From contig NZ_JAFIFD010000019.1 of the NCBI RefSeq assembly GCF_020832205.1, forward strand, positions 1-64,000: a DNA stretch of 64,000 bases, read 5' to 3'. Below the pieces are notes generated by a model. The model saw only the letters and a list, made by a program, of their open reading frames with translations, searched no databases and had not been told where the DNA came from. Both the position numbers and the translations under genes were made by a program. The first letter of the stretch is position 1, and every line of letters starts with the position of its first letter. This DNA comes from Exiguobacterium sp. (GTDB lineage Bacteria; Bacillota; Bacilli; Exiguobacteriales; Exiguobacteriaceae). Of this stretch, positions 38,508-48,318 are shown one piece after another.

Positions 38508-39533
38508 ATGTTCAAAGATAAAACGTTACTCATCACAGGTGGGACCGGGTCGTTCGGAAACGCCGTCATGCAGCGCTTTTTGAAGACGGATATTAAAGAG
38601 ATTCGCATCTTCTCCCGAGATGAGAAAAAGCAAGATGACATGCGCAAACTGTATCACGACGACAAGCTCAAGTTTTACATCGGGGACGTCCGAGACATCA
38701 ATAGTGTCCGAAACGCCATGTACGGCGTCGACTACGTCTTCCACGCGGCGGCACTGAAACAAGTTCCGTCTTGTGAGTTCTTCCCGCTCGAAGCGGTCAA
38801 GACGAACGTGCTCGGCACAGACAACGTGCTCAATGCGGCAATCGAGCAGAACGTGAAGAAAGTGATTTGTCTCTCGACTGATAAGGCGGCCTATCCGATC
38901 AACGCGATGGGCATCTCGAAAGCGATGATGGAGAAAGTGTTCGTCGCCAAGGCGAAAGCAGTCGCGCCGAATCAGACGCTCATCTGTGGCACACGTTACG
39001 GCAACGTTATGGCATCGCGTGGCTCGGTCATCCCGCTCTTCGTCGAACAAATCAAACGAGGAGAGCCACTTACCGTCACCGATCCGTTCATGACACGCTT
39101 CTTGATGAGCTTAGAAGACGCGGTCGAACTTGTCGTCTTCGCCTTCAAGCATGCACATGCCGGCGATATCATGGTCCAAAAATCACCCGCTTCAACAATT
39201 GGTGTCCTCGCTCAAGCGCTACTTGAACTCTTCCATGCCTCTAACCCGATCAAAGTCATCGGGACACGGCACGGTGAGAAAGCGTATGAGACGTTACTGA
39301 CACGCGAAGAAAACGTCGTCGCGGAAGACATGGGCGGGTTTTACCGGGTCCCGGCCGATACGCGTGACTTGAACTACGACAAGTATTTTAACGAGGGGAG
39401 CAAACAATTGACGGTCGAGGGTGAATATAATTCCGCCAACACGGAACAGTTAAACGTCGAACAAGTGAAGCAACTCTTGTTGACGTTACCGTACATTCGC
39501 GAAGAACTCGCGAGCTGGGTGAAGGTGTCATGA
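38508..39533 (+). CDS. capE: UDP-GlcNAc inverting 4,6-dehydratase/epimerase (CapE/FnlA type)
   Basis: A 341-residue extended SDR enzyme for the first step of UDP-N-acetyl-L-fucosamine synthesis. The start is ATG 38508 with AAAGGAGA upstream. The NAD motif is TGGTGSFG. The usual catalytic Tyr is replaced by Met in NAMGISK (Met-x3-Lys), a mark of the CapE/PseB-like inverting dehydratases, with Asp and Lys in STDKAAYP. Three consecutive genes form the CapE-CapF-CapG set of Staphylococcus aureus type 5/8 capsule (FnlA-B-C in Gram-negatives). Confidence 0.93.
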   Translation: MFKDKTLLITGGTGSFGNAVMQRFLKTDIKEIRIFSRDEKKQDDMRKLYHDDKLKFYIGDVRDINSVRNAMYGVDYVFHAAALKQVPSCEFFPLEAVKTNVLGTDNVLNAAIEQNVKKVICLSTDKAAYPINAMGISKAMMEKVFVAKAKAVAPNQTLICGTRYGNVMASRGSVIPLFVEQIKRGEPLTVTDPFMTRFLMSLEDAVELVVFAFKHAHAGDIMVQKSPASTIGVLAQALLELFHASNPIKVIGTRHGEKAYETLLTREENVVAEDMGGFYRVPADTRDLNYDKYFNEGSKQLTVEGEYNSANTEQLNVEQVKQLLLTLPYIREELASWVKVS

Positions 39534-40717
39534 ACATCTTGATCACCGGAGCGAACGGGTTCGTCGGGAAAAACTTAGTGGCAACGCTACAAGGGACAAA
39601 TCACGAGTTGCTGTGCTGCACACGAGACACGCCGACGGATGTGTTAGCAGCGTATTGCGAACAGACGGACTTCGTCTACCATCTAGCCGGTATTAACCGG
39701 ACCGAGCAAGAAGCAGAGTTCGTCGAAGGAAACGTCACGTTCACGAAACAGCTCGTCGATATGCTGACGAAAGCTGAAAACCTGTCTCCAATCATGTTTG
39801 CGTCGTCGATCCAGGCGACACAAGACAACCCGTACGGAAATAGTAAGCGGATGGCCGAAGAGCTGTTAATGCGCGAACAGATGACGACGGGGCGACGGAT
39901 TTATTTGTATCGTTTCCCGAACTTGTTCGGGAAGTGGGGACGCCCAGGTTATAACAGCGTTGTCGCCACGTTTTGTGACCGTGTCGCGCGCAACTTACCG
40001 CTCGATATTCATGAGCCAGACCGCTTGATGGAACTGGCATACATCGATGACGTGCTCGCCTCGCTTGTTGCCCTACTTGACACACCCGGTGAGCTAGACG
40101 CGCCGTTTCAAGAAGTCTCGACACATCCGCCCGTCTCACTCGGTCGAATCGCCGAACTGCTCCTGTCGTTCCGAGAAAGCCGAAAGACGCTTGCCGTACC
40201 TCAATTAGAGGACTCTTTCACGAAACGGCTGTACAGCACGTATCTCAGTTATTTACCGGTCGATCATTTCGCTTATGACTTGACGATGCATGAGGATAAG
40301 CGAGGGTCGTTCACCGAGTTTATTCGAACGCCGGATCGCGGCCAAGTTTCAATTAATGTCGCAAAGCCTGGCATCACGAAAGGGAATCACTGGCACCATA
40401 CGAAAAACGAGAAGTTTTTGGTCGTCAGTGGGGAAGCTATTATTCGATTTCGAAAGGTCGGTACAGATGAAGTGATCAGTTACTATGTCACCGGTGACAT
40501 GATGCGCGTCGTCGACATCCCGGTCGGCTATACGCACCACATTGAGAATGTCGGCACGACAGACCTCGTGACGGTCATGTGGGTGAATGAAGCTTTCGAT
40601 GCAGCCAACCCGGACACAATTTTCATGGAGGTGCAAAATGAAACGTCTGAAAGTGATGACCATCGTCGGGACACGGCCCGAAATCATCAGATTATCGGCC
40701 GTCATCCACAAACTTGA
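39530..40717 (+). CDS. capF: CapF/FnlB-type epimerase-reductase for UDP-L-FucNAc, with an extended C-terminus
   Basis: A 395-residue two-domain enzyme. The N-terminal SDR reductase has TGANGFVGKNL and the YGNSK Tyr-x3-Lys pair. The C-terminal cupin (about 260-369) has the metal-binding histidines in KGNHWHHTKNEKF and VVDIPVGYTHHIENVG. It starts four bases inside capE. CapF proteins normally end soon after the PDTxFxE block, at about 369 residues; here the frame runs on for about 26 residues through the start of the next gene (40638), giving an 80-base overlap. The tail is hydrophilic and probably not functional. Confidence 0.92.
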   Translation: MNILITGANGFVGKNLVATLQGTNHELLCCTRDTPTDVLAAYCEQTDFVYHLAGINRTEQEAEFVEGNVTFTKQLVDMLTKAENLSPIMFASSIQATQDNPYGNSKRMAEELLMREQMTTGRRIYLYRFPNLFGKWGRPGYNSVVATFCDRVARNLPLDIHEPDRLMELAYIDDVLASLVALLDTPGELDAPFQEVSTHPPVSLGRIAELLLSFRESRKTLAVPQLEDSFTKRLYSTYLSYLPVDHFAYDLTMHEDKRGSFTEFIRTPDRGQVSINVAKPGITKGNHWHHTKNEKFLVVSGEAIIRFRKVGTDEVISYYVTGDMMRVVDIPVGYTHHIENVGTTDLVTVMWVNEAFDAANPDTIFMEVQNETSESDDHRRDTARNHQIIGRHPQT

Positions 40718-41789
40718 ACAGTCCGAAGCCATTGATCACATACTTGTCCACACTGGCCAGAATTATGATTACGAACTGAACGAAGTGTTCTTTAATGACT
40801 TCGATCTTCGTAAACCGGATTACTTCTTGGACGCTGCCACGGGAACACCCGTCGAGACGATTGGCAACATTCTCATTCGAGTTGATCCGGTGCTCGAGAC
40901 TGAACGTCCTGATGCCGTCTTGATTCTTGGCGACACGAATTCATGTCTTTGTGCCATCGCGGCGAAACGGCGGAAGATTCCAATCTTCCACATGGAAGCC
41001 GGAAATCGTTGCTTCGATCAACGTGTCCCTGAAGAGATTAACCGAAAAATCGTCGATCATACAGCAGACGTGAATTTAACGTATAGCGACATCGCCAGAG
41101 AATATTTGCTTCGTGAAGGGTTACCGGCCGAGCGGATCATTAAGACGGGGAGTCCGATGTACGAAGTCCTCGCTTCAAAACGAGAAGCGATTGAACGGTC
41201 TGACGTCTTAGAGCGGCTCGAGTTGGCACCTGAGCATTATTTTCTCGTCTCAGCCCACCGTGAAGAGAACGTTAATTCAGATGAAGCGTTCCTCGCCCTC
41301 GTCGATAGTTTGAACGCGATTGCAGCAAAGTATGAGCTACCGGTCATCGTCAGTACTCATCCCCGGACGATGAAGCGGATCAACGAGCTGAGCGTCACGT
41401 TCCACCCGCGCGTTCGTCTGTTGAAACCGCTCGGATTCATCGATTACAACCATTTACAACTTCATGCCAAAGCGGTGTTAAGCGACAGTGGAACAATCAG
41501 TGAAGAGTCGTCGATTCTCGGCTTACGCGGTTTAAATATCCGCGAGACACATGAACGTCCTGAAGCGATGGAAGAGGGGGCGGTACTCATGGTCGGCCTG
41601 CACAAAGAGCGAATCTTACAAGGCCTCTCCGTCTTGATGGAGCAACCGCACCCCCGAATCGTCAGTGACTACAGCATGCCGAACGTTTCCGATAAAGTCG
41701 TCCGTATCCTCATCTCTTACACCGACTACATTCGGCGCGAGGTATGGAAAGGAACACGTGACCCACGTCAGACCGTAAAGGAGAGTTGA
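40638..41789 (+). CDS. capG: non-hydrolysing UDP-GlcNAc 2-epimerase family (CapG/FnlC type)
   Basis: A 383-residue enzyme of the WecB family, last step to UDP-N-acetyl-L-fucosamine. Motifs are VGTRPEIIRLSAVI, LVHTGQNYDYELN, ILGDTNSCLCAIAAKR, FHMEAGNRCFDQRVPEE and VSAHREENV, then LSDSGTISEESSILG. GGAGGTG precedes the ATG inside the end of capF. Position after capE and capF makes it the CapG step rather than a UDP-ManNAc enzyme. Confidence 0.93.
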   Translation: MKRLKVMTIVGTRPEIIRLSAVIHKLEQSEAIDHILVHTGQNYDYELNEVFFNDFDLRKPDYFLDAATGTPVETIGNILIRVDPVLETERPDAVLILGDTNSCLCAIAAKRRKIPIFHMEAGNRCFDQRVPEEINRKIVDHTADVNLTYSDIAREYLLREGLPAERIIKTGSPMYEVLASKREAIERSDVLERLELAPEHYFLVSAHREENVNSDEAFLALVDSLNAIAAKYELPVIVSTHPRTMKRINELSVTFHPRVRLLKPLGFIDYNHLQLHAKAVLSDSGTISEESSILGLRGLNIRETHERPEAMEEGAVLMVGLHKERILQGLSVLMEQPHPRIVSDYSMPNVSDKVVRILISYTDYIRREVWKGTRDPRQTVKES

Positions 41790-41792
41790 GCG

Positions 41793-42923
41793 ATGAAACA
41801 AAAGCTGGTCTTTATTAGTAACATTGCCTCCCCGTATCAAGTGAAGCTTTGCTACGCGCTGGAAGAGTATTTTGAAGCCGAGTTTTGGTTTTACGAACAT
41901 CTCGACAGCAATCGGCCTGATTGGTGGAAAATCCCGCTCGGTGACCGATGTAAAGTGTTGCCATACTCGAAACGATTCCCGAAACTGAGTTATCTCTCGC
42001 TCGGACTCATCCCGGAACTCATTCGTTTCAAACCGGATATTTTACTCCTCGGTGGATTTATGCCAGGTCATGCGGTTCTGACGAAGCTTGCCAAACGACT
42101 TGGGATGAAAGTCGTCATCATGAGCGAACCGCTACGACCGCTTCAAAATGATGATGACCCCTCGACTTTGCTGATGAACCGACAAGACAATCCGACGAAG
42201 ACGAAGCTGCTCCACTGGATGTTCAAGGATGCGGACCTCTACTTCGGGATGGGTACCGTTGCTGTCGATCAGTTTAAGACCGAGCTCCAATTCGATTCTG
42301 AAAAAGTCGTGCACGCGACGTACGCGCAAGACATCGACGCATATTTCGATCATGCCTTACGCCATAAAGAACCGGGAGACACGTTCAAGCTGTTATTCGC
42401 CAATCGGCTCGTCGAACGTTACCAACCCCTCCTCGTCTTAGAGGCGTATCGCAACTTATCAAAACGCTATTCACTCGAACTCTATTTAAATCATTCCGGT
42501 CAGCTGTTAGAGGAATGTAAGGCATACATCAAGACACACAACCTCGAACACGTTCACTTCTTAGATGAAATCAAAGCGTGGGACGAGATGCCGCGTGTTT
42601 ACGAACAGGCTGATATCCTGATTCTCCCGGCAACGTATTCTAACGGGAACGGGACAATCATCGAGGCACGTGCTTCTGGGATGGGGGTCGTCATCAGCAA
42701 TCAAATTAACAACGTCGCCCATCATTCGGTCAGTGAAGAGAATTGTTACTTCTGTGATGTGACGGTCGAGTCGATCGAGGCGAGTATTGAACAATATTTG
42801 AAGCATCCTGAGCGACTCATCGAACATGGTCAACTGTCACGCGAACTTGTTAAATTTCATCGGAACGACGTGACGGCGAAAGGGTACTACGACACGTTGC
42901 GGGAGAAAAAACTCATCCTATGA
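41793..42923 (+). CDS. glycosyltransferase, family 4
   Basis: A 376-residue GT-B enzyme. It begins KLVFISNIASPYQVKLCYAL, has ILLLGGFMPGHAVL in the acceptor domain, and LLFANRLVERYQPLLVLEAY with ILILPATYSNGNGTIIEARA in the donor domain. It starts three bases after capG. Coming directly behind the UDP-FucNAc genes, it is a candidate FucNAc transferase; that is inference only. Confidence 0.87.
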   Translation: MKQKLVFISNIASPYQVKLCYALEEYFEAEFWFYEHLDSNRPDWWKIPLGDRCKVLPYSKRFPKLSYLSLGLIPELIRFKPDILLLGGFMPGHAVLTKLAKRLGMKVVIMSEPLRPLQNDDDPSTLLMNRQDNPTKTKLLHWMFKDADLYFGMGTVAVDQFKTELQFDSEKVVHATYAQDIDAYFDHALRHKEPGDTFKLLFANRLVERYQPLLVLEAYRNLSKRYSLELYLNHSGQLLEECKAYIKTHNLEHVHFLDEIKAWDEMPRVYEQADILILPATYSNGNGTIIEARASGMGVVISNQINNVAHHSVSEENCYFCDVTVESIEASIEQYLKHPERLIEHGQLSRELVKFHRNDVTAKGYYDTLREKKLIL

Positions 42924-42935
42924 AGGAGGATGGTC

Positions 42936-43652
42936 ATGAAAGTCGCAATCATGCAACCTTATTTTTTTCCGTATATCGGGTATTACCAGCTCATTCACGC
43001 CGTCGACACGTTCGTTATATACGATGATGTCCACTTCATTAAAAAAGGCTGGATTCATCGTAACTATATCTTAGTGGATGGGCATAAGCATCCGCTGACA
43101 ATGTCGGTTGAAAAAATGAGTCAAAATCGTCTCATCCTCGAACATGAACGGGCGAACATCGAGGACGTGACCCGTCATCAACTCAAGCATCTCTACCACG
43201 GTTACAGGCGCGCGCCACAGTTTGAACGCGTTATGCCGCTACTTGAACCAGTCCTTCGGTATGAGGACCGAAACGTCAGTCGGTACTTAGCACATAGCCT
43301 TGAAACCATCGCTCGGTCGTTAGGGATTCAGACGACATTCGTCCGTTCTTCCGATTTAGCTATCGGTAAAACGCTAAAAGGACAAGACCGCGTCCTCGCC
43401 ATCTGTCAGGCGCTCGGTGCGACCGATTATATTAACGCCATCAATGGCCGAGCGCTTTACGACGCCGATGCGTTTGAACAGAAAGGGATCCGACTCTCTT
43501 TCATCGACACTGACATCGCGCCGTACGATCAAGGGACGGACGAGTTCGAGCCATACTTGTCCATCATTGATTTGATGATGCACTGTTCGAAAGAAGAAAT
43601 GCAGCTGATGCTCGACCGATATGAGCTCATCTCGAATCGCCAAGTCACCTAG
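42936..43652 (+). CDS. WbqC family protein
   Basis: A 238-residue protein of the WbqC-like family. The N-terminal block KVAIMQPYFFPYIGYYQLI and VIYDDVHFIKKGWIHRNYI is diagnostic. AAGGAGG favours ATG 42936; the ATG at 42930 is too close to it. The family occurs in O-antigen and capsule clusters beside sugar aminotransferases, as here, and is thought to modify amino sugars, but its reaction is not established. Confidence 0.9.
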   Translation: MKVAIMQPYFFPYIGYYQLIHAVDTFVIYDDVHFIKKGWIHRNYILVDGHKHPLTMSVEKMSQNRLILEHERANIEDVTRHQLKHLYHGYRRAPQFERVMPLLEPVLRYEDRNVSRYLAHSLETIARSLGIQTTFVRSSDLAIGKTLKGQDRVLAICQALGATDYINAINGRALYDADAFEQKGIRLSFIDTDIAPYDQGTDEFEPYLSIIDLMMHCSKEEMQLMLDRYELISNRQVT

Positions 43653-43662
43653 GAGGTGTCCT

Positions 43663-44838
43663 ATGCTACACATTGCCGATATCCAGTCGACCGCGCTCCC
43701 GGGTCCCTGTCAACGTCCGAAACCAAAACTCGTCTCAAACGTCATTGCGGTCACAAAGTCCGTTATGCCGACGTTTGAAGAGTACACGGCTGAAATACAG
43801 GACATCTGGGAGACCCGATGGTTGACGAATAATGGATCGAAACATCAACAGTTAGAGGCCTCGTTGCAAGACTACTTACGTGTTAAAAACGTCGCGTTGT
43901 TCACGAACGGGCATTTAGCACTTGAAGCTGCGATTGAAGCGCTCGGCTTGACGGGCGAAGTCATCACGACCCCGTTCACGTTCGCCTCGACGAGCCATGC
44001 ATTGATTCGAAAAGGTTTGACGCCTGTCTATGGCGATATCCGCGCCGACGATTACACGCTCGACGCCACGAAACTCGAACGGTTGATCACGACAAAGACA
44101 TCGGCGATTCTGCCGGTCCACGTGTATGGCAACGTATGCGATGTCGAGGCGATTGAAAGGATTGCGAAGAGTCACAACTTAAAAGTGATTTATGACGCCG
44201 CGCATGCATTTGGAGTGACTGTGAATGGACGTGGGATTGGCACGTACGGTGATGTCTCGATGTTTAGCTTCCATGCGACAAAAGTGTTTCACACGATTGA
44301 AGGAGGGGCGCTGACGTTCAACGACACCGAATTGAAAGGACGCTTCAATCGCTTGAAAAACTTCGGGATCACGGGACCAGAAACAGTACAAGAACCGGGC
44401 GGTAACGCTAAGATGAACGAATTTCAAGCTGCTATGGGCATTTGTAACCTTCGTCATATCGACGACGTGATAAACCGGCGCAGACATGTGCGGGAAATGT
44501 ACGATCGATTGTTGGAATCAGTCAAGGGCGTTCGCCTGTTGTCCCGGCAGTCTGGTGTCGAGACGAACCATTCTTATTATCCGATTGTGTTTACGGGTAC
44601 TGTTAACCTTCGCGATCACGTCCATGCGCTACTTGAACGAGAAGGTATTTATAGCCGGAAGTACTTCTATCCGCTCGTGACCGATTATACGTGGAACGAG
44701 AATCGGTTCGCGAGCCGTGCCACACCGGTCGCGAGACACATTGCTGCCCGCGTATTGACACTCCCTCTCTATCCGGAGTTGAGTGACGAAGACGTGCATC
44801 GAATTTGTGAAGTTGTAACGAGAGGAGTGACGACATGA
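43663..44838 (+). CDS. DegT/DnrJ/EryC1/StrS-family sugar aminotransferase
   Basis: A 391-residue PLP enzyme starting at ATG 43663 with AGGAGGTG in front. The PLP Lys is in [14 protein letters not shown], preceded by the Asp in YDAAHAFGV. The family transaminates keto-sugar nucleotides. The next genes, rmlA and rmlB, make dTDP-4-keto-6-deoxyglucose, and neither a 3,4-ketoisomerase nor rmlC/rmlD is here. A dTDP-4-amino-4,6-dideoxyhexose (Qui4N or Fuc4N type) is therefore the likely product. Confidence 0.92.
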   Translation: MLHIADIQSTALPGPCQRPKPKLVSNVIAVTKSVMPTFEEYTAEIQDIWETRWLTNNGSKHQQLEASLQDYLRVKNVALFTNGHLALEAAIEALGLTGEVITTPFTFASTSHALIRKGLTPVYGDIRADDYTLDATKLERLITTKTSAILPVHVYGNVCDVEAIERIAKSHNLKVIYDAAHAFGVTVNGRGIGTYGDVSMFSFHATKVFHTIEGGALTFNDTELKGRFNRLKNFGITGPETVQEPGGNAKMNEFQAAMGICNLRHIDDVINRRRHVREMYDRLLESVKGVRLLSRQSGVETNHSYYPIVFTGTVNLRDHVHALLEREGIYSRKYFYPLVTDYTWNENRFASRATPVARHIAARVLTLPLYPELSDEDVHRICEVVTRGVTT

Positions 44839-45806
44839 AAGGAATCATTTTAGCAGGTGGGAACGGGACGAGGCTTTATCCGATGACGAAAGCCGTCTCA
44901 AAACAGTTATTACCGATTTATGATAAGCCACTCATCTATTATCCGATGTCTGTCCTCATGTTAGCTGGCATTCGAGAAATCTTACTCATCTCGACCCCAA
45001 AAGATATCGCTGGCTATGAACGGTTGTTCGGTGATGGCCACCAGCTTGGTATTCAAATCACATACCAAGTCCAAACGAAACCGGTCGGCCTCGCTGATGC
45101 ATTCATTCTGGGTGCCGGCTTTATCGGTGACGACTCGGTTTGCTTGATTCTCGGGGATAACGTCTTCTATGGACCGGACTTGACTCGATTCCTTCAACAT
45201 GCGAAGCAAAACGAGCATGGCGCGACTATCTTCGGTTATCCGGTGAAAGACGCTCGGGCATTCGGCGTTGTCGAGTTTGACGATAAACATCGCGTCGTTT
45301 CAATTGAAGAGAAGCCGGCGGTCCCGAAATCGAACTACGCGGTGCCGGGCCTCTACTTCTATGACAATCAAGTTGTCGAGTTTGCGAAAGCCGTCACTCC
45401 ATCCCCTCGTGGCGAGCTTGAGATTACGTCCATCAACAACATGTACCTCGAACGGGGCGAATTGAACGTTGTCTTGTTCGGCCGAGGCATGGCATGGCTT
45501 GATACAGGTACGCCAGAAGGGATGATTAAAGCATCCATCTTCGTTCAAACTGTCCAAGAGCGACAAGGGTACTACATCGCTTGTTTAGAAGAGATTGCGT
45601 GGCGCCGGGGCTTCATCACCCGTGATGAGCTCGCAGACATTGGAGCGACGCTGAAGATGACGGATTACGGACAATATCTTCTATCACTCGTCAAGGAAGG
45701 GGAAGAAGCAGATGCGAACGTTACTCGTGACTGGCGGAGCCGGGTTCATCGGTTCAAATTTCATAAGACACTTTCGGGAAAAACATCCGACGTACCGCAT
45801 TCTTAA
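44835..45806 (+). CDS. rmlA: glucose-1-phosphate thymidylyltransferase
   Basis: A 323-residue nucleotidyltransferase making dTDP-glucose. Motifs: [50 protein letters not shown] and [10 protein letters not shown]. It overlaps the aminotransferase stop by four bases. RmlA proteins usually have about 290 residues and end near the DYGQYLL block. Here the frame continues for roughly 30 more residues over the first 95 bases of rmlB; the tail ([16 protein letters not shown]) is not family-like. Confidence 0.95.
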   Translation: MKGIILAGGNGTRLYPMTKAVSKQLLPIYDKPLIYYPMSVLMLAGIREILLISTPKDIAGYERLFGDGHQLGIQITYQVQTKPVGLADAFILGAGFIGDDSVCLILGDNVFYGPDLTRFLQHAKQNEHGATIFGYPVKDARAFGVVEFDDKHRVVSIEEKPAVPKSNYAVPGLYFYDNQVVEFAKAVTPSPRGELEITSINNMYLERGELNVVLFGRGMAWLDTGTPEGMIKASIFVQTVQERQGYYIACLEEIAWRRGFITRDELADIGATLKMTDYGQYLLSLVKEGEEADANVTRDWRSRVHRFKFHKTLSGKTSDVPHS

Positions 45807-46770
45807 CGTCGACGCGTTGACATATGCCGGGAACTTAGAAAATTTGGATGGAATTACGGAAGACGCACTGTATCACTTCGAAAAAGTCGACATTCGGGAC
45901 CGGGAGGCTGTCCGTCGCTTGTTCGAGACGTATGATGTCACCGAAGTCGTCCACTTTGCGGCCGAGTCCCACGTCGATCGGAGCATCACGGAACCGGAAG
46001 TGTTTTTGACGACGAACGTTCTTGGCACGCAAGTGTTGTTAGACGCCGCGATGTGGCACTGGAAGCTAGATGCGAAGAATAAACATAGTCGGCACTATCG
46101 TGAAGGCGTCTGTTTTGTTCACGTCTCGACTGACGAAGTGTATGGCTCACTCGGCGCAGAAGGGTTCTTCACAGAGACGTCGCCGATTGCTCCGAATAGC
46201 CCGTACGCTGCATCAAAAGCTAGCTCGGATTTATTGGTGCGCGCGTATTATGAGACGTATGGCTTACCGGTTAAGACGACGCGTTGCAGCAATAACTACG
46301 GTCCGTATCAATTCCCGGAAAAATTGATTCCGCTTATGATTCATAACTGTCTGGCTGGCAAGTCGCTCCCAGTCTACGGGGACGGACAACAAATTCGAGA
46401 CTGGCTTCATGTCAATGACCACTGCGAGGCAATTGATCTCGTCCGACAACGCGGACGTTTTGGTGACGTCTATAACATTGGTGGCCATAACGAGAAGACA
46501 AATCTAGCGCTCGTTAAGCTAATTTTGCAAAAGCTCGACCGTCCCGAAACGTTGATACAATTCGTTCAAGATCGCCCAGGGCATGACCGTCGTTACGCAA
46601 TCGATGCGAGCAAGATGGCGCGCGAGTTTGACTGGACGCCGCGATATTCGTTTGAAAAAGGAATGGAGGAGACGATTGATTGGTACCTTCGTCATCCTGA
46701 ATGGGTCGAACGGATTGTCTCCGGTGCGTATCAATCGTATTACGAAGCGATGTACTCATCTGTCGAATAG
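45712..46770 (+). CDS. rmlB: dTDP-glucose 4,6-dehydratase
   Basis: A 352-residue SDR enzyme making dTDP-4-keto-6-deoxyglucose. [11 protein letters not shown] (NAD), [23 protein letters not shown] with the Asp-Glu catalytic pair, and [14 protein letters not shown] with the Tyr-x3-Lys are all present. AAGGGGAAG lies before the ATG, which is inside the end of rmlA. No rmlC or rmlD follows, so L-rhamnose is not made from this locus. Confidence 0.96.
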   Translation: MRTLLVTGGAGFIGSNFIRHFREKHPTYRILNVDALTYAGNLENLDGITEDALYHFEKVDIRDREAVRRLFETYDVTEVVHFAAESHVDRSITEPEVFLTTNVLGTQVLLDAAMWHWKLDAKNKHSRHYREGVCFVHVSTDEVYGSLGAEGFFTETSPIAPNSPYAASKASSDLLVRAYYETYGLPVKTTRCSNNYGPYQFPEKLIPLMIHNCLAGKSLPVYGDGQQIRDWLHVNDHCEAIDLVRQRGRFGDVYNIGGHNEKTNLALVKLILQKLDRPETLIQFVQDRPGHDRRYAIDASKMAREFDWTPRYSFEKGMEETIDWYLRHPEWVERIVSGAYQSYYEAMYSSVE

Positions 46771-46782
46771 GAGGGAGTCAGC

Positions 46783-47445
46783 ATGTATGCGCGCTATATC
46801 AAGCATCCGCAAGACGTTCTATTGGCAACGACCGCCCTCATCGTCCTCAGCCCGCTCTTATTAGGCATCGCGCTCCTCGTCCGAATCAAACTTGGACCTT
46901 CCATCCTGTTTCGACAAGCGCGACCGGGGAAAGATGGCAAAATTTTCTATTTGTACAAATTTCGGACGATGACTAATGCGCGAGATGCGAATGGGGAGTT
47001 GTTACCGGACGAACAGCGGTTGACGCGCTTCGGTAAGACGTTACGCTCGTTGAGTCTAGATGAATTGCCGAGTCTGATGAATATCGTGAAAGGTGACTTG
47101 GCCATCGTCGGACCACGTCCCCTCCTTGTTGACTACTTGCCGTTCTACAACGAGGTGCAACGACGCCGACACGAGGTGCGGCCCGGATTAACCGGTCTCG
47201 CCCAAGTGAATGGAAGAAATCGCTTGTCGTGGAACGAGCGTTTTGAACTAGACGTCACATACGTCGACCACGTCTCGTGGCGAAACGATTGGCACATCAT
47301 TTGGCTGACGGTCGGAAAAGTGTTAAGACGGGACGGAATCACGTCCTCGACGGCTGCGACGATGGAGCCGTTCACAGGCGAACGGGTTCTCGAGCCGTCT
47401 CCAACAAAATCAACACGAAAAAAGAAAGCGGCATCTTTCCAATGA
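46783..47445 (+). CDS. initiating sugar-1-phosphate transferase (PglC/EpsL type)
   Basis: A 220-residue monotopic phosphoglycosyl transferase that starts the repeat unit by moving a sugar phosphate to undecaprenyl phosphate. The N-terminal re-entrant hydrophobic segment (VLLATTALIVLSPLLLGIAL) precedes FLYKFRTM-type (YLYKFRTMTNA), the LPSLMNIVKGDLAIVGPRPL block and RPGLTGLAQVNGRN. It lacks the N-terminal multi-helix part of WbaP/WcaJ, so it is the short class. The C-terminal tail is polar. It is the last gene of the cluster. Confidence 0.92.
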   Translation: MYARYIKHPQDVLLATTALIVLSPLLLGIALLVRIKLGPSILFRQARPGKDGKIFYLYKFRTMTNARDANGELLPDEQRLTRFGKTLRSLSLDELPSLMNIVKGDLAIVGPRPLLVDYLPFYNEVQRRRHEVRPGLTGLAQVNGRNRLSWNERFELDVTYVDHVSWRNDWHIIWLTVGKVLRRDGITSSTAATMEPFTGERVLEPSPTKSTRKKKAASFQ

Positions 47446-47465
47446 AGGATGCTGCTTTCTTTTTT
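47418..47465. terminator. bidirectional terminator between the polysaccharide cluster and the pga/ica operon
   Basis: AAAAAAGAAAGCGGCATC and GGATGCTGCTTTCTTTTTT form a long stem with A- and T-runs, overlapping the end of the sugar transferase gene and next to the convergent deacetylase stop. Confidence 0.85.
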
Positions 47466-47466
47466 G

Positions 47467-48318
47467 CTAACGCGCGAGGTACGGTTTGACGAAGCCTTCG
47501 AATACATGACTGTCCAACAAATACCGATTGATAAAAAATGGCGAATTCTCGTTTGTGATCGGATTTGGACTTAAAATGAACGCCTCAGAATAACCAGCTC
47601 GTTCAATCAATGCCGTCACGGCGTCATCCGTCTCACCGAACGGGTATGCAATCGCCGTCGTCGTCACGCCGAGCTCAGTTTGTAACGTGTCGCGACTCAT
47701 CTGTAAATCTTTTGCGAACGCCTCGTGATTATTTGGATCACGGAACGTAGCGAGACCTTCTTGTATGTAGTGGAAATCATGAGTGTGAGAGCCAAAGTCG
47801 GCAAGGCCGCTTTCTTTCATTTCTCGTAATTCATCCCATGATGCAAGTTGAAGATTTTGGAACGATTCACCGACATGTCTGGTGATAACGAACAAGGTGA
47901 ACGGGATACCTTCTTGCTTTAAGACGGGAAACGCGTTTTCGTATACCGTATGATCGACATCATCAAACGAGATCCAGACGCATCGATCTGGAATCGGTTC
48001 GCCGTTCACGTAACCGGTGACGTTGGCTAATGTCGCAAAGTGCGCGTCTTGTTGTTTCATCCAGCGAATCTGTTCTGCAAACTCATCGGCATAAACGTTG
48101 TACCGTTTCAAGTCGTCCGAGCCTGTGACCGTCTCAATCGTCTTGTTCCAAAAGTGGGGACGTTTGATTCGGTGGTAGCTTAACCCAACACATGTGCCTT
48201 TGTCGGTGAGTTGTGTCGGGTCAGGAAGCGACGGTCGCTTTGAGGCGACGTCGTTCACTTTCCAGGTCACACTAACCGCCACCAAGAAGACGAGTACCCA
48301 TTTGAACACTCGTCTCAT
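47467..48318 (-). CDS. icaB: polysaccharide deacetylase (IcaB/PgaB type)
   Basis: A 283-residue NodB-fold protein with an N-terminal signal or anchor helix (VFKWVLVFLVAVSVTW). Motifs are VGLSYHRIKRP, the metal-site VWISFDDVDHTVYENAF (Asp-Asp), FGSHTHDFHYI (His-x3-His type) and IAYPFGETDD. It partially deacetylates poly-beta-1,6-N-acetylglucosamine at the cell surface. It overlaps the PgaD-type gene by four bases. Confidence 0.9.
   Translation of the reverse strand: MRRVFKWVLVFLVAVSVTWKVNDVASKRPSLPDPTQLTDKGTCVGLSYHRIKRPHFWNKTIETVTGSDDLKRYNVYADEFAEQIRWMKQQDAHFATLANVTGYVNGEPIPDRCVWISFDDVDHTVYENAFPVLKQEGIPFTLFVITRHVGESFQNLQLASWDELREMKESGLADFGSHTHDFHYIQEGLATFRDPNNHEAFAKDLQMSRDTLQTELGVTTTAIAYPFGETDDAVTALIERAGYSEAFILSPNPITNENSPFFINRYLLDSHVFEGFVKPYLAR

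Noticed and set aside
43621..43662. Extended N-terminus of the aminotransferase from ATG 43621
   Set aside because: It lies inside the WbqC gene, is not protein-like, and AGGAGGTG clearly serves ATG 43663.
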